This document shows positions 1-11,880 of a stretch of DNA of 64,000 nt, piece after piece (positions within the stretch are counted from its first letter, which is position 1; the number at the start of each line of letters is the position of its first letter). The translations under genes were made by a program, and so were the position numbers. Source of the DNA: Perognathus longimembris pacificus (lineage: Eukaryota; Chordata; Mammalia; Rodentia; Heteromyidae). The stretch spans positions 6,259,297-6,323,296 of the forward strand of contig NC_063180.1 in the NCBI RefSeq assembly GCF_023159225.1, in the 5' to 3' direction. Under the pieces are notes generated by a model. That model did no database searches. It saw only the letters and a program-made list of their open reading frames with translations, and was not told the origin of the DNA.

Positions 1-1302
1 AGAAGAAAAAGTGTACTAGTGAGGCAGTTGACATTAAATCCATTTTCCAAATGGAGAAACTGAGGCCTGGAGAGTGAGCTCTCTTTCTTTTGGGGACCAA
101 GCATCTACTGTGCAACTAAGGTAATACTGCTGGTACATTCTGTACCAGACTTGCATATCTTCGCCCTCAGCCTGTGGATTTAAGATCTAACCCCATATCA
201 ACTGGGAGCTGGCCTAGGGTTCAATATTAGTTAAAACTCAAGAACTTTTACTTCCTTGGATGTGAAATAGAACAACTTATTTCTAGCTTTACAGTTTACA
301 GAACAATCTCCTGCTTATCATCTTATTTTTCCTCAAAACATCCTTGTGGCAAACATTATTTAATAACAATAATAGCATTATTATTTCTATTTTGCAGTTT
401 AGGAAACTGAGGCAGCTGTAAGAGGATGCTCTGTGCTATTCTAGCTCTTTAGGGATGGATGAAGTCCAGCTAGGCTAGTGTGATTATTTCTGCCACACTG
501 ATCTGTCACCAAGCCTCTACCGTCAATTCACAAGTTATTCAAGAGTCATTATGTGTCGACTAATGTTAGCTCATTTGCTTACCTAGCTTTGAACACTTTC
601 CTTTTGCAATGTAACCTGCTCTCCATGATTCGCTTGGATTAGGAGAAGATTCAGAAAGAGTTGTCCTTTGACTAGCCATCAGATGCTTCCTCTAACTCTG
701 GTCTCAGCACCTGGAGCTGGAGAGGTCAGGCCATTTCAAAGGGATGTTATCAGTGATGCTGCAGATACCTGTCTCAAAAGTCCTCAAAACTACCTTGGTT
801 CCTCCTTCACCCCCTGCCCTTTCTTCTTCTCCTCAGGGCCCTGGAATCTGTGAGCTCAGAAACGGTTCCCTTTTTCTATAAAAGTGAATAGGCTTTCTGC
901 TTATGGAAGTTAAGTATCCCAAGGCATCAAGATTAGCAACACTGCAGAATCCAGGGAGTTTGTTGAGTTGCTGGGCCCTAGTGAGGCATCATCTTCCCTT
1001 TTTTTGGGGGGGGGGCAGGGGCAGAGGGTGGAAAAGTGTCTGTCTATTGCATACATGGAACAGAATCTCTGGAGTTGCAATGAGTAAGACCACTGAACTC
1101 TATCAGTAAGTGCTGTGGCCAGCTGAGGACATCCCCACCATCTGTTTCTTACTGCCTAGCATCTGGCCTCACAAGCGCCATACATTGCAGATCCTGGTTG
1201 AGTGCCCTTTGTAAGTCAAGCATCTTTCCATGAGGTTACTTCCAGCTTCTCAATCGGGGCTCTTCTTCTGTTAGCCTTGCTCCTCAGCCAATGTGTTGAA
1301 CC
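1..1302. other. Unique sequence, no gene recognised
   Basis: Mostly single-copy-looking sequence. A short MIR-like reverse remnant may lie near 345-420 (a GCAGTTTAGGAAACTGAGGC-type core). A guanine run of about 10 bases lies near 1007-1016. The short open frames here have no recognisable domain and no splice context that I can support. Confidence 0.5.
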
Positions 1303-1563
1303 TTTCTTAGGCTATGGATTTTGCTTCCTTTCTCACATACTGGATAGTTTCTCTTGTGTTGCTATCTTTGCAGTTCTGGGTTAAACATCACCAAGCCCAA
1401 CCAAGTCCTAGGAAGCTGAAATTAGGTGCATTTCTTAGGCTATGGATTTTGCTTCCTTTCTCACATACTGGATAGTTTCTCTTGTGTTGCTATCTTTGCA
1501 GTTCTGGGTTAAACATCACCAAGCCCAACCAAGTCCTAGGAAGCTGAAATTAGGTGCATTTCT
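1303..1563. repeat. Perfect 128-bp tandem duplication
   Basis: The segment 1303-1430 is repeated immediately as 1431-1558, and the next few bases (TTTCT) continue the match. Reading both copies side by side I see no mismatch over 128 bp. The unit is not a recognised transposon and is not simple sequence. Perfect identity means a very recent duplication, a polymorphic two-copy VNTR, or an assembly artefact. Confidence 0.9.
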
Positions 1564-3040
1564 GACTTAGATGCTGGGTGTGTCCCAGCTCCACAAGAAT
1601 GACTTGACTCTTGATAGGTTAGATCCTATAAGATATGGCAATTGAAGAGAGGTAACTGAAAGCCAGGCTCTAAGATACTGTGGGAGAGAACCTAAGGGCA
1701 TTTTTCCAGCTTATAGATATTCTCATCTTCCCCAGCCTTCATTTGGTAGAGAGAGATGACCTTTACCCAGCACTTCCTTATGCTTGCTCCTTTTCTTCAC
1801 CATCAAATGCCTTTGATCTCTAAGGCCACCAATCCCCACCCTTCCCTTGCCTGTCCCAGTTAGTCCCTTCCAGACATGCTTCACTCATAACTGAGCTGTG
1901 ACTATCTTCAGACATCCTCTCTCAGCCTCAGGTGTCTGTCTCACACTGTCCCCTTGGTCTTGCTTGAAGCATCTGTGCCACCTCCTTATTCTTCCCCCTT
2001 CTAACCATGTCTTAGTCTGACCAAGATATAACATCATGACCCCAGCTTACAGAAGGGAAAAACTGAGGCTCAGAGACTATGAGCTGCCAGCAGTCCCACA
2101 CCTGAGAAATGAAAGGTATGGTTGTGTCCTCAGTCTGACTCCAGGCTTTCCGCTCACTGACAGCTGACTTACCAGTATTGAGCATTGGTCCCGAATATCA
2201 TACTGGGACCCTCCCAAGGGAACCCCTCACAGAACCTCTTGTACTATCTTTCTCCCCTGGGCCATACATGTGGAAACCATTTCTCTCCCCAGTTCTAACC
2301 TTAATGTTATTCTTCACCTGCCCATTTCTTTTGGGAGGATGCATGTCTCCTGGTTCTGCAGAAGCCATTGGGTTGTTTTCCAGGAAAGGCCTGTTGCCAT
2401 TTGCTCAATTTCCCCTTGCGCTGTTGGTTTTGTGCTCATAGAAGGCATGCCTTAGCATTTAAGGAAACTCACCCTTTACCATATGTGTTGCAAATATTTT
2501 TCCTAGTTTTTAAAAATATATAGTGGGATTTTAATATCATATACAGTTGAATTTTCAATATTTATTTTGTGGCTTGACATTTAATTTCAATCCACCCAGA
2601 TTCTTCTGCAATATTCTAGGCTTTTGGGGTGTGCAGATTCCCTGGGTCCTGCCCCCTGCCATGTAGGTAGGTTCTGTCCCTTCTCAGCAGTGACTGGGAA
2701 GTAGATTTTCTGTTCCTGCTACCTTGGGATTGAATCTTACTAGGTGCTACAAGTCCATTTGTTTCCAGGACAAGTATCTACCAAGGCTCATCATCCCAAG
2801 GCTGATCAGGGCACACAAGCAGAGGGCATTAGGACATTAGGTTTAGGGAAGACAGGTTGGGGGAGGAGAGATCTTATCACAGCCAGAAAGAATAGCAGGC
2901 ATTGCAAAGGAGCTAGGCAAAGGGGAAAGATGAGCAAGAGGACAGCTGCCTGAGCTGGAACTTTCTGGGCAAGTTCCTATGAGGGAGGAGAAGGGGAGGG
3001 CCTACTGGAGACACCATCCTAGGGTGCTATCTCCTATGGT
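1564..3040. other. Unique sequence with a probable MIR remnant
   Basis: No gene seen. A stretch around 2040-2110 has the reversed MIR-type order (acagaagggaaaaactgaggctcagag split by changes), suggesting an old MIR on the minus strand. An AT-rich patch at about 2480-2600 may be an old L1 fragment, but I cannot assign it. Confidence 0.4.
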
Positions 3041-3650
3041 GCCTGCGGGCCACCAGCTCACCTCACCCACCCCCACACACCGGGGGTACCCCGTCCTTGG
3101 GGGCTGGGCCACCATGAATCAGAGAGCGGGAGCTTGGCAGGTCTGCTGATGCCCTAATTAAGCCGCGGGTACATTTCCCAGCCCAACTGTCAACCGCGCA
3201 CTGTGCAAGCCAGGAATGAATATTTCCAAAGCGTCAACAGAAGGAAGTGCTTCATAAAAACGGAGCCCGAGGGCGTGAAGGGAAAACAAGCCCTGTTCAC
3301 ACGCAGGCAGCAGCATCCGCTCGGCATGGTCCCCGAGGGGGCGGAAATGCGCCTGTGGGCGACAATGCTGCTGCGCCCCAGGAGCCCCCCAGTCCCCAGA
3401 GCGCAGATGCAGTGCGCCTGGAGCCGGAGGGCTTTTCCTTGCCAGCCTCTGTCCGCTGTGCCACCCTTCCAGGCTCCCCCGGGCCTCTGAGGACCCAGGG
3501 CCCTGGCCTCGGCCTTCAAGACCCCACCCTCAGCCCACTCACTCAGAGCCGGAGGCTAACGGGAAGCGCTTCCCCTTTTGGAGTGTCCCTGTCGCAGCTG
3601 AGGCTTCCCGGTCCCTTCTTTCTGCTTCTCTGTGCCATGTCGCCTTGGAC
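3041..3650. promoter_or_regulatory. CpG-enriched segment, candidate island or enhancer
   Basis: CpG dinucleotides are frequent here (CCGCGGG, CCGAGGGCG, CCGAGGGGGCGG, GCGCCTG and many more) while flanking DNA is CpG-poor. Within it, 3150-3270 combines AT-rich and GC-rich blocks with a TEAD-like GGAATG and a CTAATTAAG homeodomain-type core, the texture of a conserved non-coding element. Open frames on both strands (up to 201 codons) follow from low stop-codon frequency in GC-rich DNA. No TATA box, first exon or splice donor could be tied to it. An enhancer or a weak CpG island promoter are both possible. Confidence 0.4.
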
Positions 3651-3745
3651 AAGTCACTCCGGTAGCTGTTCCATTTCTCCATGGAAAAATCAGGTTAATA
3701 ACATCCATGGTCGTTCTAGGATGGGGGCCAGACGTGTATTACATG
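3600..3745 (+). repeat. MIR SINE remnant
   Basis: Core reads as a MIR-like order: ctgtgccatgtcgccttgg, then acaagtcactcc, then ccatttctccatggaaaaat. This matches the 'leave-clinic, pass-the-line' MIR layout of ...CTTGGACAAGTCAC... followed by the TTTCTCCAT...AAAAT motif. Heavily diverged, so an ancient mammalian insertion. Confidence 0.5.
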
Positions 3746-4599
3746 CTCTTATATTCAGTCTAATAAGTGGTGGAAACTTTAGGCATGGGGAGCAGAAAAA
3801 AGCAGGTATTTTAAAAGAAAATGTTTCTTTTTCTTCTGGGGAGTTTGTCTGAATTCCTTTGGGGTTCCTTTCATCCACAAAGCAGAGGTTAGGCTTCTGG
3901 GATGACAAAGACCCTTAGACTGGGTCTGTCAACTTCTGGTCCACACCTGCTGGTTCTGGGACCAGGAATGTTTCTTTCCTCTGCTCCTCCGCTCTATGGT
4001 GAAGACCAGACCATGAGCTTGGGGGCCAGATTGCCTGGGAAAGGACTTAATGGTCCCCACAGGGCACCTGGTCCCCTGCAGGCCTACAAGGTTATTCTCT
4101 CTGCTCTCAAGTCACTGTCAACCCCTTCTTTATCTGCCCACCTCTCCTCTTGATTGACAGCTCCTGGCAGAAGTGCAAAGCATTCTTCATTCTGCTTTTC
4201 TAATGCTAGCTCAGGGCCTGGTGCTAGGTGATTGAATTTAAGTGGTAATGCCATTGGCAGCCTGGAAGTTGGATCTCATGGGTATCACCTGTTGAAATAT
4301 GCCTCATTTTCCTACTGGAGCAAAGCCAGGAATGGGCTTGTAGAGGCTCAGCTGAATAATGACTTATTTCCCTTGTTAGCAAAATGCTTCAGGAAATCTA
4401 GGCCTCAGTGGCCAAGGATGTGGTATTGGTCTAGACTGGTCAGAGCAACTCTGGTTAAAACATAAAGGATCCTAAGCACATTCTCCTTCACCGAAGTGCC
4501 TAAGTCCCTTGGCCTTCCTTCCCTTCATCCTGTTAATCAGGGCTTTCTTCCTGTGACTGTTTACTGAGCAGCTGCTATATGTGATCACCAACCAGTGCT
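3746..4599. other. Unique sequence, nothing recognised
   Basis: No repeat family, coding domain or strong motif recognised. The short open frames across this stretch look random. Confidence 0.45.
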
Positions 4600-4960
4600 A
4601 ATGAATCTCCCTTCCTCCCAGGGCACTGCTGTGCTGTGCAGAGTTAGGCAGATAATATATGCAAATGAGGAGATGAATACATAACAGAAGGCCAGGCTGT
4701 GCTAAGTGCTGTCTATTTAAAGACAAAAGTCAGGTTAAGGGGGCAGACATGAGGTATGATCATAGGCAGAGTGGGCAGGGAGGCCTTCCTGAGGAGGTTC
4801 TTCTGAGTTAAATATCTGGGAAAAGCAAAGAATAAGACATGCCAAGATCAGGGCAGTGTGTTCCAGGTGACAGGAAAGGCAAATGTAAAGGCCCTGAGGC
4901 TGGAATAGAACTGGTGTAGTCAGTGGTAGTTAGAGGTAGGGAAGGCCCCCTAACCATAAT
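4600..4960 (+). repeat. Ancient interspersed repeat, family not assigned
   Basis: The order 'ggaggccttcctgaggagg', then 'gacatgccaagatcagggca', then 'tgttccaggtgacagg', then 'aaaggccctgaggctgga' is a familiar multi-copy arrangement in mammalian genomes. I cannot name the family with confidence. The same family probably recurs at 19640-20350. Confidence 0.45.
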
Positions 4961-5358
4961 GTGGGAGGAGATGAGGGCTGAGCAGACAGGTGCTTCTAGG
5001 CTCCGAGGAGTTTGGTTCTGATACCAATCAGCTAGAGGGCAAGACTCCTAAGTATCTTTGACAGAAGCCACACTCTCTCCTCCCAGGGATGGGCTGAACT
5101 ACTCCCCCCTCCCAGGGGGGTGCACATTGAGATCTGTTTCAGCAGTATCCTTGAGAGCCATGGCAGGATGCAGGGGGCACAGGAAATGAGAGGGCTCTGG
5201 ATTCAAATCTTTCCTGCAGTGAATGGTTTAGGCCCTGGATTTGTCCATTGCTTTCTCTCACTAAATCTCAAGCTTCTTTATGACTCCCTCAGCTCTATTG
5301 GAAGGTCAGCCTAGGCTAGCCTCAAATTCTTAGCATGAACCACCAGACCTGGCCAGCA

Positions 5359-5360
<2 letters not shown>

Positions 5361-5399
<39 letters not shown>
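5361..5399. repeat. (TG)n microsatellite
   Basis: About 19 uninterrupted TG units, directly preceding a reverse-oriented SINE. It probably grew from the CA-rich tail of that SINE, as seen at several other copies in this window. Confidence 0.95.
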
Positions 5400-5402
<3 letters not shown>

Positions 5403-5662
5403 CACGCACTAGTACTAGGGTTTAAACTTGGGGACTGGGAGCTGCACTTTAGCTTTTCTTGCCAAAGCCTAGAGCTCTATCACTTTTGCCACACCTCCAT
5501 TTATTTATACATATATATATATATATATTTATTTATTTATTGCTGGTTTAGAGATAAGAGTTTCATGGATTTTTCTGCCTAGACTAGCTTAGTGCCATGA
5601 TCCTTAGATCTCAGCCTACTGAGTATCTAGGGTTACAGGCATGAACTACTAACACCCAGTTC
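5400..5662 (-). repeat. Dimeric B1/ID-type SINE, reverse
   Basis: Read on the minus strand, the right half is ID/tRNA-like and the left half is 7SL/B1-like (its plus-strand reading contains ctcagcctactgagtatcta and ggttacaggcatgaactac). An internal (AT)n/(TTTA)n stretch at about 5506-5541 has expanded inside it. Diverged, so an old copy. Confidence 0.8.
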
Positions 5663-5726
5663 TCATTTGTCTGTCTTCTTTCTTTCTCTCTTCTGTCCTT
5701 CCCTCCCTCCCTCCTTTTCTTCCTTC
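5663..5726. repeat. Polypyrimidine tract, left half
   Basis: A CT-rich tract (cttctttctttctctcttct and similar) that resumes after the LTR at about 6482-6508. The tract was split by the retroviral LTR insertion. The last four bases (CTTC, 5723-5726) are the left target duplication. Confidence 0.8.
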
Positions 5727-6481
5727 TGTAAGGGCTGACCTGAAAACTGGAGTAACTAAATATAAGTTTTAGTGTTAAAATTATAACAGCTTCTAAACTC
5801 TGGTGATGACTCCATGATAGCGGGCTGCACCCCCACCCATGAGACTAGTTTCTTATAGTTTGACATTTAAAAATGTAGGGAGCACTTGTTCACCTCTACA
5901 CCTGGGTAACAACCATGGTAATGGACAGTAAAAAATGATCATAGTCATAGACTATAGAAATAACCATAATAGTAATAGAAATACCATAGTAACTGTCAGG
6001 TTGGTTTACTTATGATTGAGTACTGGATTGTTTTAGCCTGCTCAAGCTTGCTTAGTGGTAATGGGAAAACATGGTTGCAATTGTTAAAATAAAGTTGGTA
6101 CTAAGTCAGCCTGACCGCAATATTCTGCTTCTGTAAATGGCTTTCTTAACCCATTTGTGACTTGCTCTACCCCCTGCACTAACCCCCTGCATCAGTGCTA
6201 CATGACCACCTGTTGTCAATTCCTGATATCGAGGCTAGTTCCTGATATCAAAGCCAAAATAGATAACTGAAAGGGTAGATAGCCAATAGAAATAGGACAA
6301 GACTTGCTTGCTAAATGCCATCCAATCAAGTATCTGCCAAGTTGGAAATACCCTGCCCCTGTTGTAATCACAATAAAAACCCTGCCTATCTGAGGGTCGG
6401 GGCTCTCAATCCAGGCTCTCGTGTGTTTGCATCGGTATTGGCTCCTTGGTGGTCTTTGGGGACCAGAAATCTGGCATAACA
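5727..6481 (+). mobile_element. Solo LTR, class I (gammaretrovirus-like) ERV
   Basis: A complete 755-bp LTR beginning TGTAAGGGC and ending GGCATAACA, flanked by the 4-bp duplication CTTC (5723-5726 and 6482-6485), the size usual for class I retroviruses. U3 includes a CCAAT box (6322-6326) and a tandem TTCCTGATATC pair (6220-6230 and 6239-6249). A polyadenylation signal AATAAA lies at 6372-6377, followed by a CT-rich R/U5. No internal gag, pol or env sequence is present, so it is a recombined solo LTR. The family name is not assigned. Confidence 0.88.
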
Positions 6482-6508
6482 CTTCTTTCCTTCCTTTTTC
6501 TTTCCTTA

Positions 6509-8321
6509 CATTATTTGTATTGTTTTGTTGAATGGAGTCAGTATTCTACAAATCAGTTTATAAGAATAAACTTGTTTCACTTGTTTCATTTTCACAGTGT
6601 TTTCTGAATCAGGCCTTTGAAGCTCCCTTCCTTAGACTATTCTAAAGGCAGAAAAATAAGTGGCAACTTTGCTATGGGGAAGAGAAGTTTTCTGATGTGG
6701 GATTACTTAGAGTCCAGCATGCTTTGGGTTGCCCTCTAACCCTTCTTTTGAAAATTACTATTTGCTTCCCTAAAGAAAGGGCATAAGTCTTAGGAGACCA
6801 AGGTGGGGCTACCCTGCTTAGCTCAACATACATTGATTCTTCACCCAGAGAGCACTGAGCTGAGCGACTTGCTGTGCCAAGCCCTTCGTGGGACCTGGAG
6901 GTACCAAGGTGAGCAGAGCCAGTCAGCCTGCAGCACTTTGGAGTAGGCTTTCGCACCAGCCCTATGTGCTGTGTGCCATATGGGTAGCCAGGCACTGCCA
7001 GGGTGGAGGGGCAGCAGTCCACACCTTGGACCCTGGCAGATTCTAATGGCAGGCGTCCCTGAGCCGCTCTTTAGAACTGGAGCATCACTGGGCATGGCCT
7101 TGTGTGACCAGATCACCTCTGAAGACCCCAGGGTCTCAACACTGTGGATTAGCAGGATTTGCCACGAAAGTGGCCTACTTATTTCCCACCACTTTGACTG
7201 TTGACATAAACCTAGGGCTCTATTCTCCTTTCTCATGTAATCCCTGGTCAGTGGCTTTCCTCTGCTTTCATAGTTGGCCAAACAGAGGCCTCTATAGGTC
7301 AAAGGTTTGCTGAAGCCTGTGCAGTTGTGGAGGAAAGAGAAGGGTTGGTTTCAGGCCATTTTATGAATGAGGCCTTAGAGACCCTATGCCAGACCTCTCA
7401 TTGTTTCGAGGCCAAAGAAACTCCATTGTAGAGGATACATATATCCTGCAGGCTGGAGGCAAGGGCATGACAAAGGCAGCATGGGAACTCAGGACCCAAG
7501 ACCCTAACTGGTACTCTCCCACTGCATCCCTTTGTCCCCCATCTCCACCCTCCCCCCCAGAGATCTGGGAGTGCAACTTGTACCCTACTTGCTGCACAGC
7601 AGGTTTGCTTGTGGAGTTAGGAAAGGTGTTGTCCTTTTCCTATCTCTGTCCCTGACCCTAGGCCCCCAGCTTTGAGGACTGCCTCCAACGCCTGGCAGGG
7701 TTTGGGCATAGTGTCTACACTTTGTACTCTACTTCTCTCAGGATCAATATTGCCTGTTTAAATGGATGCCATTTTCCTGTGTTTGAGGTTGTGCATTTTT
7801 CCCTATATTTTGGGTTCTAGCAAAATAGCCCAAGGTGAGTCAGGGAGGTGGCCTGGAGCTTGTGGGAAATGGGCAGCTTAGGGCAGAGATTGCTTAGGCT
7901 ACCCTGCCATTCATTTGGCTGCAGCTTCTCCATATTCATATGACTACAGGCTCACTCTCTGTCAAGTCTGTCCTTGCTGAGGGCCGGCCTCCTGCCAGGC
8001 TCTGCTAGGTGGGTTCGGCATGGAGGTGAAGCAGGACAGTGTGGGGCACAGACTGCTGCTCTTCCACCAGAAATCCTTCCTGATTTCCAGGGCACCCTGG
8101 GGACTTAAGACTGTGGCGCCTGTGACAGATACAATGCAGGGACAAGTTTAGGCCAGTGGAAGGTAAGCAAAAAGAGATCATAGACATCCTAGGCCTGACT
8201 CAAAATTCTTCTCCTTATGCCATTTTCCACAGAGGCCTTTTCATTCAAGATGGTCCACTACACACATGCAGCTAGTTAAATGTGGTTTGTTGAGATTAAG
8301 TATATTAAAATTTCAGATCCT
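6509..8321. other. Unique sequence, no gene recognised
   Basis: Low repeat content. Several open frames of 60-150 codons on both strands overlap one another and show no domain, conserved start context or splice pattern. A pyrimidine-rich stretch lies near 7530-7560. Nothing supports a gene. Confidence 0.5.
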
Positions 8322-8544
8322 TATCAGGCCCTTGTGGCTCATCTCTGTCATCCTAGCTTCTCAGGAGGCTGATCTGAGTCTGGAGGTTTGAAGCCAGCTA
8401 AGGCAGTAAAGTCCATGAGTCTCTTAGCTACAATTAACCACCCAAATCCTGGAAGTAGAGGTGTGGCTTAAGTTGTAGAGTGTCAGTCTTGAATGAAAAA
8501 GCTAAGGGACAGTGCCCAGGTACTGGTTGGAGCCCCAGTACTGG

Positions 8545-8545
<1 letters not shown>
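8322..8545 (+). repeat. Dimeric B1/ID-type SINE
   Basis: Left half: tcaggcccttgtggctcatc, then ctagcttctcaggaggctga, a 7SL/B1-like A box and core. Middle: gtccatgagtctcttagcta. Right half: aggtgtggcttaagttgtag, ending gagccccagtactgga. The tail passes into a CA repeat. Full-length but diverged. Confidence 0.88.
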
Positions 8546-8585
<40 letters not shown>

Positions 8586-8600
8586 ACACACCACACCACA
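8546..8600. repeat. (CA)n microsatellite at SINE tail
   Basis: About 18 CA units, then interrupted CCACAC repeats, directly at the 3' end of the preceding SINE. Confidence 0.95.
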
Positions 8601-11600
8601 AATACAGATCCTTGGTTCTACTAACTCCAAATGTTCAGTAGCCACAAGTTTACAGAAATTCCAGAACCTTGTACTGGAGTGTGCTGTCCTGAATAATGGT
8701 TAGAAATGAAGGACACCAATCAGCCAGAAATATTCACGTTGAGCTTCTTGTGAGAGAGAAAGCAACTGTCTGTATTGCATTAGATATGAGGAGTGGGGTG
8801 GGATGGAGAAGGCTTCCACTGCTTACTCTCATACACATCTTCTTGGCCTGCAGGAGCTTTCTAGTGGAGACAGACAAATCAACAGCCTATCCTAGTATTG
8901 GGGCAGTGGGAGTGGGAATAGATGAAGAGAAAGGGAAGGATGGAGGAGAGAGGAAAAGGAAGCTGAAGATGTTGGGCCTGGAGGCAAAGACAGTCCAATG
9001 GAGATGTTTTGACTTACATTTTTCAACTCTATAATGGTGTACAAGTGATTCCCATTTGGTAGAAACAAACTTGGGATTTTGATTTTGGATCTTTTTGAAG
9101 GCTGTCCATACAGAACTGAATGAAGCAGGTTAGCTACAGGGAAACCGTGTTGAAACCAACCCCCACTCCTAGTCACATCCTAGACCTCCCCAAAGGGCTC
9201 CATTCCTCTCTAGTATCCTCCAAATGCTACTTCTTCTTGGTAGTAATTAGTGGTCAGTTTGCAGCCAGGACTTTTCCTTAGGAGAAGAGAAACTCCAGGC
9301 AAGTTCTAACTAAACAGACACCAGCACAATGGAATCCCTTGAGTCTTTCTCCTGACCTTTGCACAACAAACTTCTACTTAAGGCTTCATGCATATGGTTT
9401 GCATCTCATACATCTACTTTAAACCATGGGATGGCAGCCTTGTACATGCACAGATCCCTTCCAAAAAACCTGCCAAGTCATGATCCCTCATTTCCCTAAA
9501 ACCAGCTCACTACTATTTCCATGAACTCCTCCCACACTCTCAAAATCCTAGAAAGTCAACTTTCCTTAACCATGTGTTTGCTTTAGAACCTAACTCCACC
9601 CACCATTTCCCTTAAGTGTTTCTCTCTCTCTGAACTTCACCTTACCAATAACAGCCCAATCCTTCTGTTTTTCTCCCTTCAGGATTGTATTGAAAAAATT
9701 CTACCACATAGCCAACACTGTTATAAGGTAGGGTTCTTGTTATTTGACTTTGCTCAACTGCAGCCTAGTGGAAGTGTTCTGAGTTTAGTTAAGGAAAATG
9801 AGACTGAGCTATGTGTTTAGCAGGTTAGATGTATTAAACACACTTATGAATTTAATTCTATTTCCAACATATGCTGGGTCATGGACACATCATAAATTGG
9901 GGACGTCTGTGCCTCTATTCTTGTGCTGTGCAGTGTCCTAAAGGTTAAACAAGAATGAGAGGTGCCCAGAAATAGGATGAGAACCTTCTTGTTTCCAGCG
10001 CTTCCAGGTAGGAAATAAGCCTGCATCTAGAGGTGGTCCATCTTTCTTACTCCTTTTTAGGAAGGCCTGCCTGGCAAAGAAGGCAACAGAACCAAGAGAT
10101 GGAGAGAAGACACTCCCAGGGCACTGTATGCCTACAAACGGGGAGCCTGGGCTTCTTATGAGCCATCGAGGCTCTTTGAGGCCTTCCTTACTCAGCAGTG
10201 GAAGTAGGGAATTGCCATTCAGTGCTCTTTCTTTTCTCACATAATGCTTTCTCTGTGGATCTTAGATGAGCTCCTCTGCACAGTGGGCCCACTCATTCAA
10301 TGTAACATGCGTGTTACAAGATGCTGAGCTGCACAGCTAAGGGTACATTGGTACTCGTTAGTACCATTAACTACTAGCCTATTGTTAGGCAATTGGTATA
10401 GTTGGGGAAGATCCTGGACATTGTTTGCAGGATGGGGAGTTTCACTGTGTCCACACATGGAACACAGAGACAAAGTATGAAGGGTATTTTAGGTTCTCCA
10501 CCATCCAACTAGTCACTGATAGAAGGAATAGAGAGAGCACAAAGGTGGGGCAGAGTGGGAAGGAAGCTCAGAGGGTGTGGTAAAGTCCTACAAAGCTCTC
10601 AGCAGCGTGATGAAACACGTGGTCCACAATCAACTGTAACTCTGTGACCAGGTTGAGGTGGGGATGGTTTGGGGGCCATCCTCTCTCTTCTGGTCTCCAG
10701 GGTCATGGAACTTACTGCACCCTTCCTGATGGGTGGACTAATCCCTCTCATCCCCTGTGAGGTCCAAGGATCTGAGTGTAGATTGTTAGGAAGGAACACA
10801 GGATGCTCAGCCAGCCTCCAATGTGTCACTAACACAGGAGCAGGCAGCCTTGGGCAGGCAGCTGCCTAGCTCAGAGGCCTAAGCTCCAATCTGCTAAAAT
10901 AAGCTTGTTTGTCTGTCTTACTGTGTTTATCTACTGTATCAGTCAGGATAACAGGAGGGACAGATGATGCATTCAAGGTCAGAACATGGGAGTTTCACAA
11001 AGGAACTATCTGCAAAGCCATGGGCCTAGAAGGACATGAAAACAATACCACTCTAGCAAGAGGGCTGAAATAGAGGAGGCTTCTAACCAGTTAGAGACTC
11101 AGCCTGGCCATGGCATCTCCTCCCTCCTTCCAGGACACCCCGCAGGAGAGCAGCACCAGGAGCTGAAGGATGAATGAGAACTTTTGATCTTGATGGGAAT
11201 ACCCACAGTTACCTTCTAAGAGCTGTGCTGCAATCTTCCTCCAAGAACCTGATCTGCACCCCAGAGAGTTTACTATCACCCCCTTCCAGCCAGCCTTCTC
11301 TGTTGGAGCCTTACACTGTACTCAGGGCTGTGTGACCCAGTGGGCCCTTTTCTAGGCTGTTGGCTGTAAAAACGGTTGGCTGTCTTCTTAATTTGAGAGA
11401 CCCCCCCCCAGCCCCTGATACAGCAGTTAGACTCTTCAGGAAAGACCCATTTTGGCATATGTTTGGCAATTTTCTCAGTGACACTGCAGACTTCCCAGGA
11501 TAGTTTTAGCTCCCAGTGTTGCGATCATCCACTTGAGCATTGCCAGAGAAAAATAAGGATTCCCAAGGCTCTGCCCTGGGGCAGGGCCTGCAATATATGT

Positions 11601-11734
11601 TTATACAGTCACCCAGGTGGTTATGAGAATGGCTGGCAGGGGGCCCTGGTCCCTGAAGCATATGTCAACCCAGGGGATTGAGGAAGGTCATGGGGATAAA
11701 GCAATGCTTGTAGGACATGGTGACAAGTGAGTCA
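8601..11734. other. Unique sequence, few or no recognisable repeats
   Basis: A long stretch without clear SINE, LINE or LTR signatures. The segment 10930-11060 has the composition of an old reverse-oriented LTR (tcagtcaggataacaggagg), but I cannot assign it. No coding domain is visible in the open frames. Poly-C runs lie near 11401-11410. Confidence 0.4.
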
Positions 11735-11880
11735 GCCACCCTGCTGTGGACCTGGACTCATCCACACACTGGCTGATGACCTTGAACAAGTCATTTCACC
11801 TCTGTGGGCCTGACTTTCCTCTTCTGCCAAATGTGGCTAAACCTCAACTTTGCGGGGAACATTAAAGTTAAAGAGAGTTA
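11735..11880 (+). repeat. MIR SINE remnant
   Basis: Clear MIR core: gatgaccttgaacaagtcat, then ttcacctctgtgggcctgac, then tcttctgccaaatgtggcta. Ancient mammalian SINE, no target duplications visible. Confidence 0.75.

Noticed and set aside
1303..1563. CRISPR-like array
   Set aside because: Only two directly adjoining copies without spacers, and the genome is mammalian.
3247..3852. 201-codon plus-strand frame
   Set aside because: Lies in CpG/GC-rich DNA where stops are rare; also open on the opposite strand; runs into a MIR; no domain or splice pattern.
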